The translations under genes were made by a program, and so were the position numbers. Shown in pieces: positions 1-11,800 of a stretch of DNA of 64,000 nt. The DNA comes from Warburgia ugandensis (Eukaryota; Streptophyta; Magnoliopsida; Canellales; Canellaceae): the NCBI GenBank assembly GCA_035236585.1, contig CP141128.1, positions 36,562,684 to 36,626,683 of the forward strand, written 5' to 3'. Numbering within the stretch: position 1 is the stretch's first letter; each line of letters starts with the position of its first letter. The notes under the pieces are model-generated. The model ran no database searches. It was not told the origin of the DNA and saw nothing but the letters and a program-made list of their open reading frames with translations.

Positions 1-469
1 CATCAAATTCTTTAAGGTGCAAGTAAGGACTCTCACTATCTAAACCATGGAATTTGGGAAGTAATTGGATTACTCTCATTTTTCATTCTAATGCACTAGC
101 ATTCTAAGGAAGTATTACAGAAGATGGTGTACTGGTGCATGTAGGTTGAAGGTAGTCTTTTAAAGTTCTGCCACAAAATTTTTGATAACCCTCATTATCC
201 CCATGTTCACTCTATTGGTCCCACTCCCTATTGTTATTTCTTCTCCAATCTCTATTTGGTTGATGATTATTCCTCCTTAGTGGAGATTGATATTCATCGT
301 CCATTAGGGGTGGTGGTCCCTCATTCATGATGAGTGGAGGCCCTTGATTACCATGGGGTGAATTACCCCTTGAGCGTTGATCAGTCATTGATGTGTCCTG
401 ATCTTGTTGTAAGTCTTTTTTGTCATACTTGACTAACCTTCCGATTTTGTCGTATCTCCAAAAGTGCAT
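1..469 (-). pseudogene. Tat/Athila-like Ty3/gypsy gag fragment (D0), N-terminal part
   Basis: Reads leftwards and is cut by the window edge. From 469 down to 212 is an open stretch of 85 codons beginning MHFWRYDKIGRLVKYDKK, rich in Asn, Arg, Pro and Gln, as expected of the disordered start of gag. After its stop, positions of about 80 down to 1 read IQLLPKFHGLDSES and YLHLKEFD. That is the conserved opening of the structured gag region in Tat/Athila-type Ty3/gypsy elements. The copy at 50530-52196 carries the same block as YLHLKKFDEVC, so the two are homologous. At least one stop interrupts the frame, so this is a decayed capsid gene, not a host gene. The lineage is judged from motif memory and was not confirmed by search. 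Confidence 0.65.
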
Positions 470-1012
470 ACAATGAAAGCTTCTTTTTCTTTTATTTGTT
501 TTTTTTTTTTTTTTTTTTGGAAACCTAACCTAAATGATGCAACCTAACTTCTAGAATAATGCACAAATAAAAGGGCACACTCAAATAATCCTAAGGCTAA
601 TAAGAAGCAATATTTTTTACTCTCTTAGATTTGTGTAGGGATGACACTTTTTTTATTAGCCTAGTCTAGTGCTCCACCTTTCTTTCAGATTTGACTATTG
701 CTTACTAGTTTGGTTCAGCAAAAGGTGGTTAAAACAACCCTTATGTAAGGAGGCATTTATACCTCAACATATGTCAACAGCAGGTGGAGGAAGAGCAAAG
801 CACTATTAGATAGCCCCAATAACTACAGTGCTCAAAAGCCACTCGAGTGACAATAGATCGCCTCCTATTAAGAGGGTCCTATGAGCATGAGATGGCCCTA
901 TAGGTCTCTTCTGACTGATTTTAAATTAATATGAAAGGACTTGAAGTGATTATCCTAAGTTGGCCAAGAGGTGGTGATGAAATTCACCCTTAATCTTATG
1001 GGGGTAGGGTGC
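470..1012 (-). mobile_element. Leader region of the D0 Tat-like element
   Basis: Non-coding DNA upstream of the leftward gag. Its reverse complement matches the leader of D2 around 49990-50520, for example the block around GGTGATGAAATTCACCCTTA and the segment next to the gag start. It contains a T20 tract at 499-518. Positions 700-960 also resemble a segment inside every B unit. The stretch ends where B1 is inserted and resumes at 5916. Confidence 0.6.
700..960 (-). repeat. Module shared by the Tat-like leader and the B units
   Basis: Around GTAAGGAGGCATTTATACCT, this segment aligns by eye with segments of about 250 bp in B1 (2820-3110), B2 (20290-20540), B3 (24750-25010, opposite strand) and B4 (45140-45410). 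Relative orientation is preserved with respect to element sense. Function unknown. It has no continuous reading frame. Confidence 0.55.
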
Positions 1013-1442
1013 TATAACAACCCGAGTTTTTGTAACACATTTTGTAATACATTTTTTAAAGGCAGGAGCAATTAGTAATAAAAAAATTTAGCAAAACAAA
1101 ATAGTGAAAATTCTTTTCTTTAAAACTTGTTTTGAAAAACCCAAGTCATCACTTCATACATAACATAAGTAGAATTTTTGTACAAGATAAACTTCCATTG
1201 AAGGAATATATTTTTATTAAATTCCAAAATCCATCTAGTGGTTCATAGTACAGCCATTATCAGTAAAATACTTGTCCAAATTACATAATCCAAATTTCAA
1301 ACCTCACCATACATTAAAAACTCTTAATATAGTACAGTGCTCTCAAAATAAAAGTACATGTCTTCAAGGGATATACCCTGATTGATTATTCTTCCAACTC
1401 TTCTTAAGTTTTGAGCTCCTAATTCTCCTTCTCTGCATCTGA

Positions 1443-1476
1443 GAGATTGCAAACATTTAAACATTTACAATATCTC
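1443..1476. repeat. Hairpin near the 3' end of B1
   Basis: Inverted repeat with arms GAGATTGCAAA and TTTACAATATCTC, one copy of the 12-bp stem AGATATTGTAAA found at the same relative place in all B units and in C. This copy carries a substitution in one arm. Confidence 0.7.
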
Positions 1477-2769
1477 AGCAAGCTATGCATTTTAGGGGAT
1501 ACAAAAATATAGTACTTCACCAATATAAGAATACATACCTCAATCATTATTCCATCATGGTTATCTACTCATGAGTTATCTCAACATAAAGTATATACGT
1601 TATTTATGTAGTATAGGATAAATTAGTTAAAAATAGTGAAGATTGCTCAAAACTTATTCCTTCCCCTAGTTATACTTCCACTTAGGAGATCAATATTTAG
1701 CCAATTCTCATACAGGGATTTTCCTTTCAGGAACTCATGTAATGGCATCTCATCATGCTATGGCATTTCACTATGCCTATCAAATGTGCATCATAATGCA
1801 AAATACATTAGGACTACTATGTTGTAGTCTTAATCCATACGGTGCACCCAGATAACTGCATAATCATCCACTAATACCAACTGTGGAAATAACAAAATCT
1901 AAGTTCACATGGGCAAAACCCTGGCTATCACAGTGGCGGCCTTCCTATGATTGCCCCACCTGACATTTAGCCTCTCTTTGGGCATGGTATCCATTATATA
2001 AGTTTCAGGAAGCAGGTCACCAAACCCTCATAACTTCCCTAGCATAGCATCCCTAGTTCTAGGACTATGTAAAACCAAATCATAAGCCACCATGCTTGTA
2101 TGTAAATACATTGTACATATCAGACGATGTGTCTGTTTAACTAATGCTGGAATATTTCTATGCCCTATTCTTAGCATTTCCTTAGTCTACACATCTCATT
2201 ACTTTCACCTCATTTGATTAGATTATTAGATTGGATTAGTTGAATTGGATCATGGAGTTAGGTCACTTAGTTGGATCATGTGATTGGATCATTATTATGC
2301 TAAGGTACTAAGTATACTTATATCATGAAGATTTATATTTCTAGATAGAAGATCATGTATTTATACACATGAATCCTTAATATATTCTTATATATCCACC
2401 TACCTCAAAGTAGTATTATGATCTTGATTCATACATCTCAAGTGGCATTCACTCCACATTGCCCATCATTGTCTGGATTCATACATCTGTCAAACAATAC
2501 GTATAAGGTTATTCCTCTATACAAGTATTCTTTCTTCATGTATTCTTATAAGGGGTTCCCTAGTTTTTCTTGAATCATGTTTGATCAAGGGTTTGGGTTC
2601 TCTATCTATATTTTTCTACATATACATACATAATACAATACGACATTAGTATTTTTGTTATTTTTTATCATTCAAGATCCTTTAGATCTTGTTTGATCAT
2701 CCTTATCTTACTTACAATTTTTATTAAGATTGGATGATTTACTAACCTTTTATGCTCTTATTATTATTA

Positions 2770-2798
2770 CTCAACTAGTTAATGTTTTACTAGTTGAG
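2770..2798. repeat. Palindrome CTCAACTAGT in B1
   Basis: Perfect 10-bp arms CTCAACTAGT and ACTAGTTGAG around a 9-base loop. Counterparts occur in B2 (20214-20242), B3 (25049-25077) and B4 (45076-45104). Confidence 0.75.
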
Positions 2799-5700
2799 GA
2801 TAGCTTATTTTATCCTAAGTCTAGACAACTCCTCTTATGTCAAATTGGCTAAGGCTTACTAGTTGAATGGTTGAACACAAAGTGGTTACTTTAATCCTCA
2901 TGTAAGGAGGTGTTTAGACCTCACAAACATCAACGAAAGGTGGGGGAAGAGCGAAGCTCCATTAGAGAACCTCCTTAACCACCATGTTCATCATCCACTA
3001 AGGTGACCTTAACTCAACCTTTCATAAGGTTCCTATAAGCATTTAACCCTAAGTACTCTTTCTAATTGATTTTAATTAAATCCATGAACATTTAAAATGT
3101 CATTCATGGAGTTTCATTATTCTCCTATTTTGGTCTAAGGAATTTATATTCCTTATATTATCCTACTAATTATAGCTCTTACTATCATTATGTCCATGTC
3201 ATTCATTCCATGTAATTGTTCTTCAATTCTATTTTCATTTAATTACATTTTCAATGTAATTTTCAAAGCATAAATAAATAAATAAGTCAAACAATTTAAA
3301 TCTACTAAGCAATACAAAAGACAATTATACTAACATTCAATAATTTAAAAAAAAAATTAACATGCCATAACTATTCATCATGATCCAACGGTCATAGTTG
3401 ATTCTTATTCATTTTTCATCTCTTTTAGGGTTTAGATCTTGATCTTTCATTTTCGTTTAGATCTAATACATTTTCTTGATGTGATTTCATTATTAGATCA
3501 TTGATGCATCTCATCAAATGATCTGATCTTTCTTGATCCAACCGATCAAGAAGATCTTAAGTCATTTTATCCAATTTAAGGGCATAGATCTTAATCTATC
3601 CCAATCATCATCATCCAGTCCATAATTCCATATAATATTAACTTCATATCTTCATCTAAACACATCCATACTATCCAATCATCCTTGATCAACTTGATCA
3701 AGGAGATTAACATTCATTTTTTATGGATCTTACTACTTTTAAGGCTAAATCTCTTAATTAAACATAGATCAGTCACTTATAACCATTGATTCCATATTTT
3801 CAAATCACAAGATCATCATCCAACATGGTTTAAATGGTCTGATCATCCCAGATCATGTAGATCAAGGATGTTAGTACACTTATCTACTTAAATACAAAAC
3901 ATTTAATGAATCAAACTTATGATTTTATTGGCTCAGTAGGTTCTCCTCATCAAGAGGAATCTAGCCCAACTTTCTGATCTCAATTTGGAGTTAAATTGAG
4001 ATTAAAATTGGATTTTAAGATTTTAGCCTATTTTAAGGGCTGAATTTTGATCTTACTATTTTTGTTAATTTTATAGATCTAGAAAATAATATTTTTTTAC
4101 TATGATCATGGTCTTTAAGGTTTTGAAATCTCCTGAACCCATCCATCAGTTAAGATCTCAATTTTGAGATCATCTTGATCACGATCCAGTATTATTACTA
4201 CGGATTTTTGTGATTATAACCAATAAATACAATTTAAAACATACGTTTCATGAGTTCAATACCTTAAACAAGTGACAAGGAATCTACAAAAGCTTTTAGA
4301 TATAAGATCTCATTTCAAAATCAAACGACTAAGATCAAATCTGGGCATGTCGAGCTCAGATCTAATTAGTTCACATGCCACCTGGCAGCTCACACATGCG
4401 GAGGCATGCCACGAGGAGTCTCCAGCGTGCTGGAACCCGATCTATTAAGATCGGTTGAGATGGTTCGATCTGGACCGTTAGATCAACCCTTCTCTAGATC
4501 TCCTAAATTAGAAAACATCAAGGGCTAAGATTTCTTACCTTAAAGTTTTTGGGCCCCAAAAACTCATCCAATAGCTCAGAATTTGTATCTGAACCTAAAA
4601 ATGAGGAGATCTCAACCCTCCATGACAGATCCATCATTTCCAATGGATCAACGGCTAGGGAAGATCTCTGGAGGCCAGAAAGCACACAAAAGATGCCAAA
4701 ATGAATAGGGGAGAAAAGTGCACCTACCTATACCGGTCTGGTGAAGTGAAGATCACCGAAGAGGGAGATTTTTCACCAAAAAAAGAGATAAGAAACCCTA
4801 GATGCGAACAATACATCCAGTCATGAAATTCTCCATTGTCGTTGCCGGAGAAGATAGAGGACCATAGGGCTTTGGTAGATCACCATGAAAGAATACATTT
4901 AACAGTGCAAGAATAACTTGAAAACTCTACTGGAGATGGTAACTAGTACTAGAGTGGTTCTTTGTTTGGGATTTCCCGATGATCCATGAGGTGTATCATC
5001 ATGAATCAAAGGGCTTTTGTAAATCTCCTTATTCCGAACACATCTGACGGTAAAGATTTGGTTCCAACGGTTGGAATGAGATGGCTAATTGGATTAGGGT
5101 TTCATATGCAAAAACACTATTTCATCGGGGATGATGCCTCCCTGGACGTGCCCGATGCAGACATGGTGTCGCTTGCCGAGGTGCATTGGGGGACACACCC
5201 ACAGAGAATAAGACAAAAAGAGAAAAAGACAGAGGAATTGGGGGAGATCGAGGAGGCTTTTGGAGCTGGCATTTTGGGGCATTGTAGGGGACCTCATGAA
5301 GAACATTAGGAGAATTTTTGGGAGTTTTATGAGCCATTTGTAGGGGTTTTTGGAATTTTCCATGATTACATGTAATTATCATGTTTGATTTCTTTTGATT
5401 ATTAAATCGTCTTTCGATTCCCACTACCACCTCCTTCTCCACTAGAAGCAGGTTGTGGTTTGACTCATGTTGACTTATTTTCTGGCAGTTGGATCCCTTT
5501 GTGGGCCCCATGGAGGTGTGAAAAGACCATTTTGCCCTTTTTTGGATAAAAATCTGTTTTATTCTCCTGAACTCAGAATTGAGTGTACTTAGTGGCGTTG
5601 GATTCGTATTTTTAGTAGATTCCAAATTTTACTGTATTTGGTCTCAGTTATTAGCAAAATTACCACTTTACCCTTCTATTCTTAAAAATGAAGAAAAATG

Positions 5701-5915
5701 AGGATTTTTCATCTGAACTAAGAATTTGTCATGCTTACAGTCATTTTGAAGGGTTTGTTGAGTATGTTTTCAATTATACATGTCTTATATCTTGATTCAA
5801 CTTCTATAAGAAGTGAATTTTTAATAACCCTAATATTCCAGCCTAGTTTTCCTTGAAATTTTTAATTTCATTATTTTCTCAATCTCCTTACAAAACTTAG
5901 GTGTGTTACAAGTGC

Positions 5916-6095
5916 CCTTACTAATTAATTTTCACACACCGTGGTAGTTTGATCCACATATAAATCACCTTAAAGCATTAAACCAGCCTAAGAATGCAAT
6001 TAAAAGTAATAACCTAATGCAAACCTTAAAAATGCAACAATTTTAAAAGATGCTTCTATATGCAGTTACACTACCAAACAATGCAAATTTAATCT
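5916..6095 (-). mobile_element. Continuation of the D0 leader after B1
   Basis: The reverse complement aligns with D2 around 49720-50010, including a shared block TGATCAAACTACCATGGTG (D2 spelling). It is the other half of the sequence split by B1. Its last five bases, AATCT (6091-6095), are the left target-site copy expected for A1. Confidence 0.6.
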
Positions 6096-6360
6096 TGTAA
6101 TACCCGAGAAATTTATGCCATTTATAACAAAAATTGGACATTCTTTGGGAAAAGAAATTTGTTGAATGTTTTACCTTATTTAAAATAGTAAATGAAGGAA
6201 ATTGTAAGCAAACTTGGTATCATTAGATTCTACTCAAAAAATGGAATCCAACACCTCAAAGAACGCAGAAAACGGAGTTCGTATGAAGAAGTTACGGCCA
6301 TTTAAAGATCAGGGGTAGTTCTGTAATTTAAACAGAAAAACGAAAAAGATGAAAAATGCA

Positions 6361-6386
6361 GGGGGCTGTTTTGATAACGGTACCCC
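6361..6386. promoter_or_regulatory. U3 hairpin of A1
   Basis: Near-palindrome with outer GGGGG and CCCC and inner arms around TTTTGATAACGG. It lies about 110 bases before the TATA box. Related hairpins stand at 12562 (A1 3' LTR), 16974 (A2), 58869 (A3), 30411 (A4, reverse) and 15321 (C). Confidence 0.6.
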
Positions 6387-6496
6387 CTATCGTCTTCCAC
6401 CTCCAGATTTCTCCAGACACCCTCCTTTCACGATTTTTTCAGAAAACACCAGGGGAAATGGCGACACCGCCATTGAGGGGCACTGCCTTCTTCCCC

Positions 6497-6504
6497 TATA
6501 AATA
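6497..6504 (+). promoter_or_regulatory. LTR TATA box
   Basis: TATAAATA in a CCCC-rich setting. The matching position is TATAAATA at 12698-12705 in the 3' LTR, TATAAAAA at 17111-17118 in A2 and TATAAAAA at 58981-58988 in A3. Positional conservation across four copies supports it as the Pol II promoter of the element. Confidence 0.75.
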
Positions 6505-6589
6505 CCCCATCTCCCCCCTCTTCAAAATCACGTTTATCCAGTCATTTGGGACTGGGGTTTCCAGCAAAAATAAAAAACCCAGTTCTCTC

Positions 6590-7264
6590 TGATTCCGGCA
6601 ACGGCCAGGCCCAAGTCAAGCTGGCCATTCCTTTACCCGTCTCCCCATTCCCCTCTTTTCCCGGTCTTGCTCGACATTGGGACTTTCCTCTTCACGATTT
6701 TTGGTGAACATGGGGTTTTCAGGTGGAAAGAGGGAGCTACACCAACCGAAGGAGGGTGTCCCCAACTACCCAGGTAAGCCACACGTTCCCTTTCTCTCCG
6801 TTTCACTTCCCCCAGGCCAGATCCATGCCGGATCTGGTCTTTTCCAGCCAGAGAAGACGAAGCCGGTTCCAGCCAGCCCTGTACGAACCAAGCATCCCAA
6901 GGACGCCATGCTCCATGTGCGCCTGGGACAGGGTCCCTGGGATGGGTTCCAGGCATACGACAGTGCGTACACTGTCCTAGGTGCGGCCTTCGGGTGCGCG
7001 CGCGATGTGGGGCACGGGTACTGGCTCGAGCAAGATGCATGGGGCGCCCTGGGAGCTAAGACGTGCCATGCTACACCAAAGGTGAGTCCATGCGATGCCA
7101 TCCAGGATGCGCGTCATAGCGCATCGCTTGAGCATGCATGTGCACGTACAAAACGCAGTCCCTGGCACAGCCTTTGGGTGCGCACGCACGTGAGGCAGTC
7201 GCGGTTCAACCAGGATGCACAGGTGTCCTGGGAACTGGGACACGCGGACCTAATGAGACTTTAA
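6590..7264 (+). repeat. GC-rich module of the A LTR with an internal 184-bp duplication
   Basis: Abrupt GC- and CpG-rich island in an AT-rich LTR. CCTTCGGGTGCGCGCG at 6987 recurs as CCTTTGGGTGCGCACG at 7171, and the following segments also align (ATGCATGGGGCGCCCTGGGA against ATGCACAGGTGTCCTGGGAA). The same duplication is visible in the 3' LTR (about 13200 and 13385). A splice-donor-like CAGGTAAG lies at 6771-6778. Several frames stay open here because stop codons are rare in GC-rich DNA; none is consistently open in all copies. Confidence 0.65.
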
Positions 7265-8379
7265 AGTTAGGATCAGAGAACAATTTACATAGTTTAACTA
7301 TTGAATAGTAGATCCATATCATAGGATCTAGCCTGACAATAAATTAGGCAAGGACCATGGACCCTAAAAGGCAGATCTAGTGATCTAATGTCTAAATAGA
7401 ATGAAATTAATAAGGACTCCTTGTATCCATTCACACCTAGGAGTTTATAAATGAGACCCAGGGACAGGTTGAAGTGATAAAGGATGTGACTCTAGGAGAC
7501 TTTGAGGTAGGTGCTCTATCGCTACTAGACTTTTAAAAAGAGCCATGATTGTTTTGAGACTGCATGTTTTAAATATAAGTTATATGACTTGTTTAGCATG
7601 ACTTAATCTTATAAACGAATTCAGCATGCATATGACAAATACATTATGCATAGACATGTTTTGCAAATAATTGCATATATTGCATGATTTGTGAGCATTG
7701 AGTGCTTGAAAAATTGCATGTCCTTGAGGGTTACCAAAAGACGCTGGAGTGCCCAAAAGATGCTGGGTAGGCAGTTGTGAGGGACCCAAAGAGGACATGT
7801 TTTGAAAAAGAGGTTTTTTCTTATTTGATCTTGTATGATTTGGGCTAATAAGCTCGTGGGTGCTATGCTGAGAGGTCTGGGTTGGCCTCCAGCCTCTACC
7901 ACTATTAGGTGGAATGGGTACCACACCCAAAAAGGGCAATGTCCCTACGTCGACTGCATGTGGTACAGGGCGCTACCACTGGTGTCACGGCACTGGGTCG
8001 ATGTTTCATATGCCCCGTCGAGGCTATGATCGAGTGTCCTCAGGTACCCGGGGACCACACGGTGGCGAGGTCGTGGGCATAGTTGGACCCTATGGTTTGA
8101 GGATTTACATGCATTGCATATGGCATGACATGAGGTTGGTCGACCATACTAGATATCCATGAGTTGGACTCAGTTGAGCATGTTATGTATATCATTATGT
8201 TTATGATATATGATCCTTTTGACTTGGATTATGCTATTCTTTAAGTCGTCAGTATTCCAATTTGATAATGGTTTTTAATATCGATATTGAACATGATTGT
8301 TCGAACATGCACATGTTTTAAAGAGCATATGATTTTAAACATAGCATGCATTGTAAAACTAGTAGTGATAGACTCCTAC

Positions 8380-8398
8380 TGAGTATAGTATATACTCA
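8380..8398. repeat. Palindrome near the 3' part of the A LTR
   Basis: TGAGTATAGTATATACTCA, 8-bp arms around GTA. It is identical in A2 (18983-19001) and A3 (60908-60926) and altered in A4. It could fold in the transcript near the R/U5 region; function unknown. Confidence 0.7.
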
Positions 8399-8792
8399 CC
8401 CTACCCTTAACATTTGTCAAGATAGTTCCATCCACGAGTAGAGGATACCTATGTTAGTGCTACGAGTAAGAAAAATCAAAAGGAGACAATTATACACGTA
8501 AGTAAACACTCTACCCTTTGGACATGTACTTGTATTTATTTATAGTTGGGTTGTGAGCTGTGACTGGATAGACCTGGGAAAAACATTTATGATTTCTGAA
8601 GTTTTTCAAAAAACTACTTTGGTGGTTGAGAAAGCAAATGACACTCGGGGTTTTCAAAATGAGTTTAAAAACAAAAGATTTTCCGCTACATTGCATGGTT
8701 TTTATAAAATGGTTTTCAAATAGGGATGCATCCCGCCTTAGGAATTAAATCTTGCATTTAAAAATGCATGGAAAAACCCGGGTCCTAACAGT

Positions 8793-8804
8793 TGGTATCA
8801 GAGC
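8793..8804 (+). other. Primer-binding site, initiator-Met tRNA type
   Basis: TGGTATCAGAGC, two bases after the 5' LTR end. This is the standard plant LTR-retrotransposon site complementary to the 3' end of initiator methionine tRNA. The identical site stands at 61391-61402 in A3. Confidence 0.9.
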
Positions 8805-11800
8805 CCAGGTTTTATCCTTTCACAGCTAGTCCAGCATGTCCAAGGGTCATAGACAATAGAGAAAAATCAAGAAGAAGTAGTATAAATAGGAGTAGTAGAG
8901 ACGACTACTACTATTTGAGGATTACAATATTAATGCTCAAGGCATTTCACCATAAACAAATAGGTGAAAAAGAAGATGGGTCTAGCAAATACTTAGATGT
9001 TGGATTGCTTGAATCCTATCAAAATCATAGGAAATAAGGATTACTGTACAGTAGTACAAACAGGGAAACTCATATATGGATCATATTATGATAAGAATGA
9101 TGAAGGATGATGTTAGTAAATGTGTTAGTAGATAATTCTAACCTGTAATAGATTAATCTCACCAAAGATGAGAACATAAAAAAACCTAGATGGCTATCTT
9201 ACCATCATAAAGAATATCAGAATATGAGTACACTATCACAAGGATATGATATGAGTATGATAGGGGATGTTAAGGACAGACTTTGAAAAGATTTTGATGA
9301 TAATCTAAGAGGGATGAGAATGCAAGATGATATTAGGAGATAATTGTGACTCGTACTAGATCACGAAGGTATGGATCCTGAAGGACTTAGCTCAATTTTG
9401 GGTACCTTAATTGGAGTCTTATGAAGAGTGAAGTGCTATTGAATAATGACAACCTGAGTATAATGGAGCAAATCAGAAGATGTGTGCAATTGACATATGA
9501 TGTGATTAAGAGGAATATAACATGAATATGATAGGGAAATGAATTCGACCGAGTTATCAAAAGATTTTGATGATAATACTAAGGATGATAATAGATTGAT
9601 CCTAACATGAACTTGTAAGAGAAGTGTAGCATGACCAAAACGTCAATGCCATCATTAAGACATTGTATGAATTTTATTGAGGCTATAGGCAATTAAGGAT
9701 TTCAATGATATTAGAAAACTCCAACATTTCCTGGAAGTATTAAGTTTCTCTTGACTGCCATATAGAACAAATATATGCAACCACTCAAATGAAAGCATTG
9801 ATCTAGGTGGACAAAAATGAGGATTTTGAAGAAAAGAGAGAAAGAGATAGAGATGTAACTATAAGTATTCGATGAATATTGAATATTCAAAAGAAGAAGA
9901 TCATGACTTTATATTCTTTCATCTTGAATCCTATAGGAAGGTAAACCAAACAAATGCAAAGGAATAATACTAGATGAGTTGGTGATCTTATTGTAAAAGA
10001 GTATAAAAGAGAGAAAGCATACGAGGTTTAAGACTTTGAGTAGAGTATCGAATATCAGGAGATTATGCGACAAGAAATTTCCAAAGAGAAATGGTGACCA
10101 ACTAGAAATTAAAATTCTACAAATGGTTTGATATCAATTATTACAATTAGATTCTTATCGAATCCATTAGCTTATGGGGAACACCAATGGATACAATCCA
10201 TAAAAAGGAAAATTTGGTAACATCCCACCTTGCCAATAAAGTATATTGAAAAAGGAATTAAGCCGGGGCAGTGACTCGTCTATTTAGCAAGTAGGGTACC
10301 ATCAAGGATCAAATTGAGGTCTTACTATTATAGATTGGAAGACCAAAAATCTTAAGACCATTATTTAGTCATTACCTTTAGAGTACTATTGTCTAAATAA
10401 AGGTATCCAAACCTGATTAATCAAGTATGTTAGTATCTATGAGTGAGTAGTCGAGGTTATATACTCAAAGGGATATTATAAGTATTTGAACATGAGTTTT
10501 ACCTAAAAGAAGTTACTTGTTAGACTAAGTCATTTGAGGGTATGAGGTCAGTTGATTAGGCCACATCATGGAGGAGCTACAAGTACAATAAATATAGTAA
10601 CAACTGAGACAGAAGCAAAAATAAGGAGCAATCTCCATTAGTGAGACAGATTTTTCCAAAATTGAATAGATACCATGACAAGCCATAGAAATCACTGTGG
10701 GTCTGAAAGATGCTACTGACTTGGATTGAAAAGAAAGGTAGATAAGTACCGATCACTTTAGAGGCCCTTGAGCTTATGATATAGATATATCTGGAAAGAG
10801 ATCAATAGGTAATCGAATAAAGTCTTTCTATGTCTAAGAAAATGTTTTATGCTCACTTGAGTGTTTTTCAAATTTGATGAATTAACTGCTTCAACATAAC
10901 TTGATGTAATAGCTATTGAACAAGAACTACTATTATAAGCTAATTATGAGGAGGCACTTGAAGGATAAAATTTGAGGAATTGAGAAAATCACTACTTATG
11001 AGGATACCTCCTTACAATACAGACTGCATGGTTGACGATAAAGCCTTGATAAAAGATTGAACAATATATTATAGGGAATGGAAGGAGAAAAGTTGAGGTG
11101 GCCAGCACAATATAAGGCGACATGTGATGTTACGTTGCCTTTAGACAAAAAGTTAGTTATGTGCATATACCAAGTACGAAAAATCAATTGAAGGAATTTC
11201 TTAAGGACTAACCCTACTAGATTGAGTATAGAACTTTTGGACTGAAAGGTTACAAAGAAAACCATCAAGAAAAGAAAGGACAAAGAGAATGATGACGAAG
11301 GATTCAACCATGACCTAATAAGGGTACTCGGTTATGAATAAGAGACTTTTTGCTTTGCATAAATGGGAACATTATTGAAAATCCAAATGACAAATTCATG
11401 TGAATAGTGAGATAGGCCTCTAGACAAGAACATTTGACCCATGATGATGAATCGACCATTAACATTTGACATGAGTTTGGATAAAATCTTCACGAAGAAA
11501 AGCATTTAATGAATTCAATAATTATGAAACTATATATAGAATTAGGACATTTTACTTTCAGTATATGATAAGGTCCTCAATGGAAGAAGCTACTAATTGG
11601 CTTTCATGAGTTTATTTTGAATGTAATTTTGGTCGAGGAATCAAGTCACATATGGAAAATGATAGACAGTTGAAATTCGAAGTTCATCAAGGGTTTGGCT
11701 ATGGAGCACAAGATACCATGTCAGTTATTGAAGTATCTTGGGGAGAAATATAAAAGATAAGAAGCAAAGTTAGACACAATAGAAAGAAGGTAATTTTTTT

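Larger units (their letters stand above)
1013..5910 (-). mobile_element. B1: LTR-like unit of 4.9 kb, probable solo LTR
   Basis: On the minus strand it starts TGTAACACACCTAAG and ends ...CTCGGGTTGTTATA (originally TGTTACA). It is flanked by GGTGC (1008-1012) and AGTGC (5911-5915), a 5-bp target duplication with one substitution. Interrupted D0 sequence continues on both sides. The termini are imperfect inverted repeats of the form TGTAAYRACYCRAGTTTT. There is no coding capacity, PBS or internal domain, and copies B2 and B4 have nearly the same length, so a solo LTR of a LARD-like element is the simplest reading. The small reading frame at 4986-5309 lies antisense to the unit and is not conserved. 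Confidence 0.75.
6096..8790 (+). repeat. 5' LTR of A1
   Basis: Runs from TGTAATACCCGAG to GGGTCCTAACA immediately before the primer site. It is matched over its whole length by A2 (16709-19391) and A3 (58601-61388). Order of parts: conserved U3 block, U3 hairpin at 6361-6386, TATA at 6497, GC-rich module at 6590-7264, AT-rich part with palindrome at 8380, then the terminus. Confidence 0.9.

Noticed and set aside
4986..5309. Frame of 107 codons, with longer frames opposite (5094-5625)
   Set aside because: Inside B1; equivalent positions in B2 and B4 are not open, and no domain is recognisable.
1013..5910. Family B as a TIR DNA transposon
   Set aside because: Inverted ends are imperfect and begin TG, and the duplications are 5 bp as for LTR integrases; TATA and leader layout also fit LTRs. 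Not fully excluded.
6677..7264. Open frame of 195 codons and overlapping frames on both strands in the A1 LTR
   Set aside because: They lie in GC-rich LTR DNA where stops are rare; frames shift or break in the other LTR copies (12747-13524, 17420-17853, 59342-59818).
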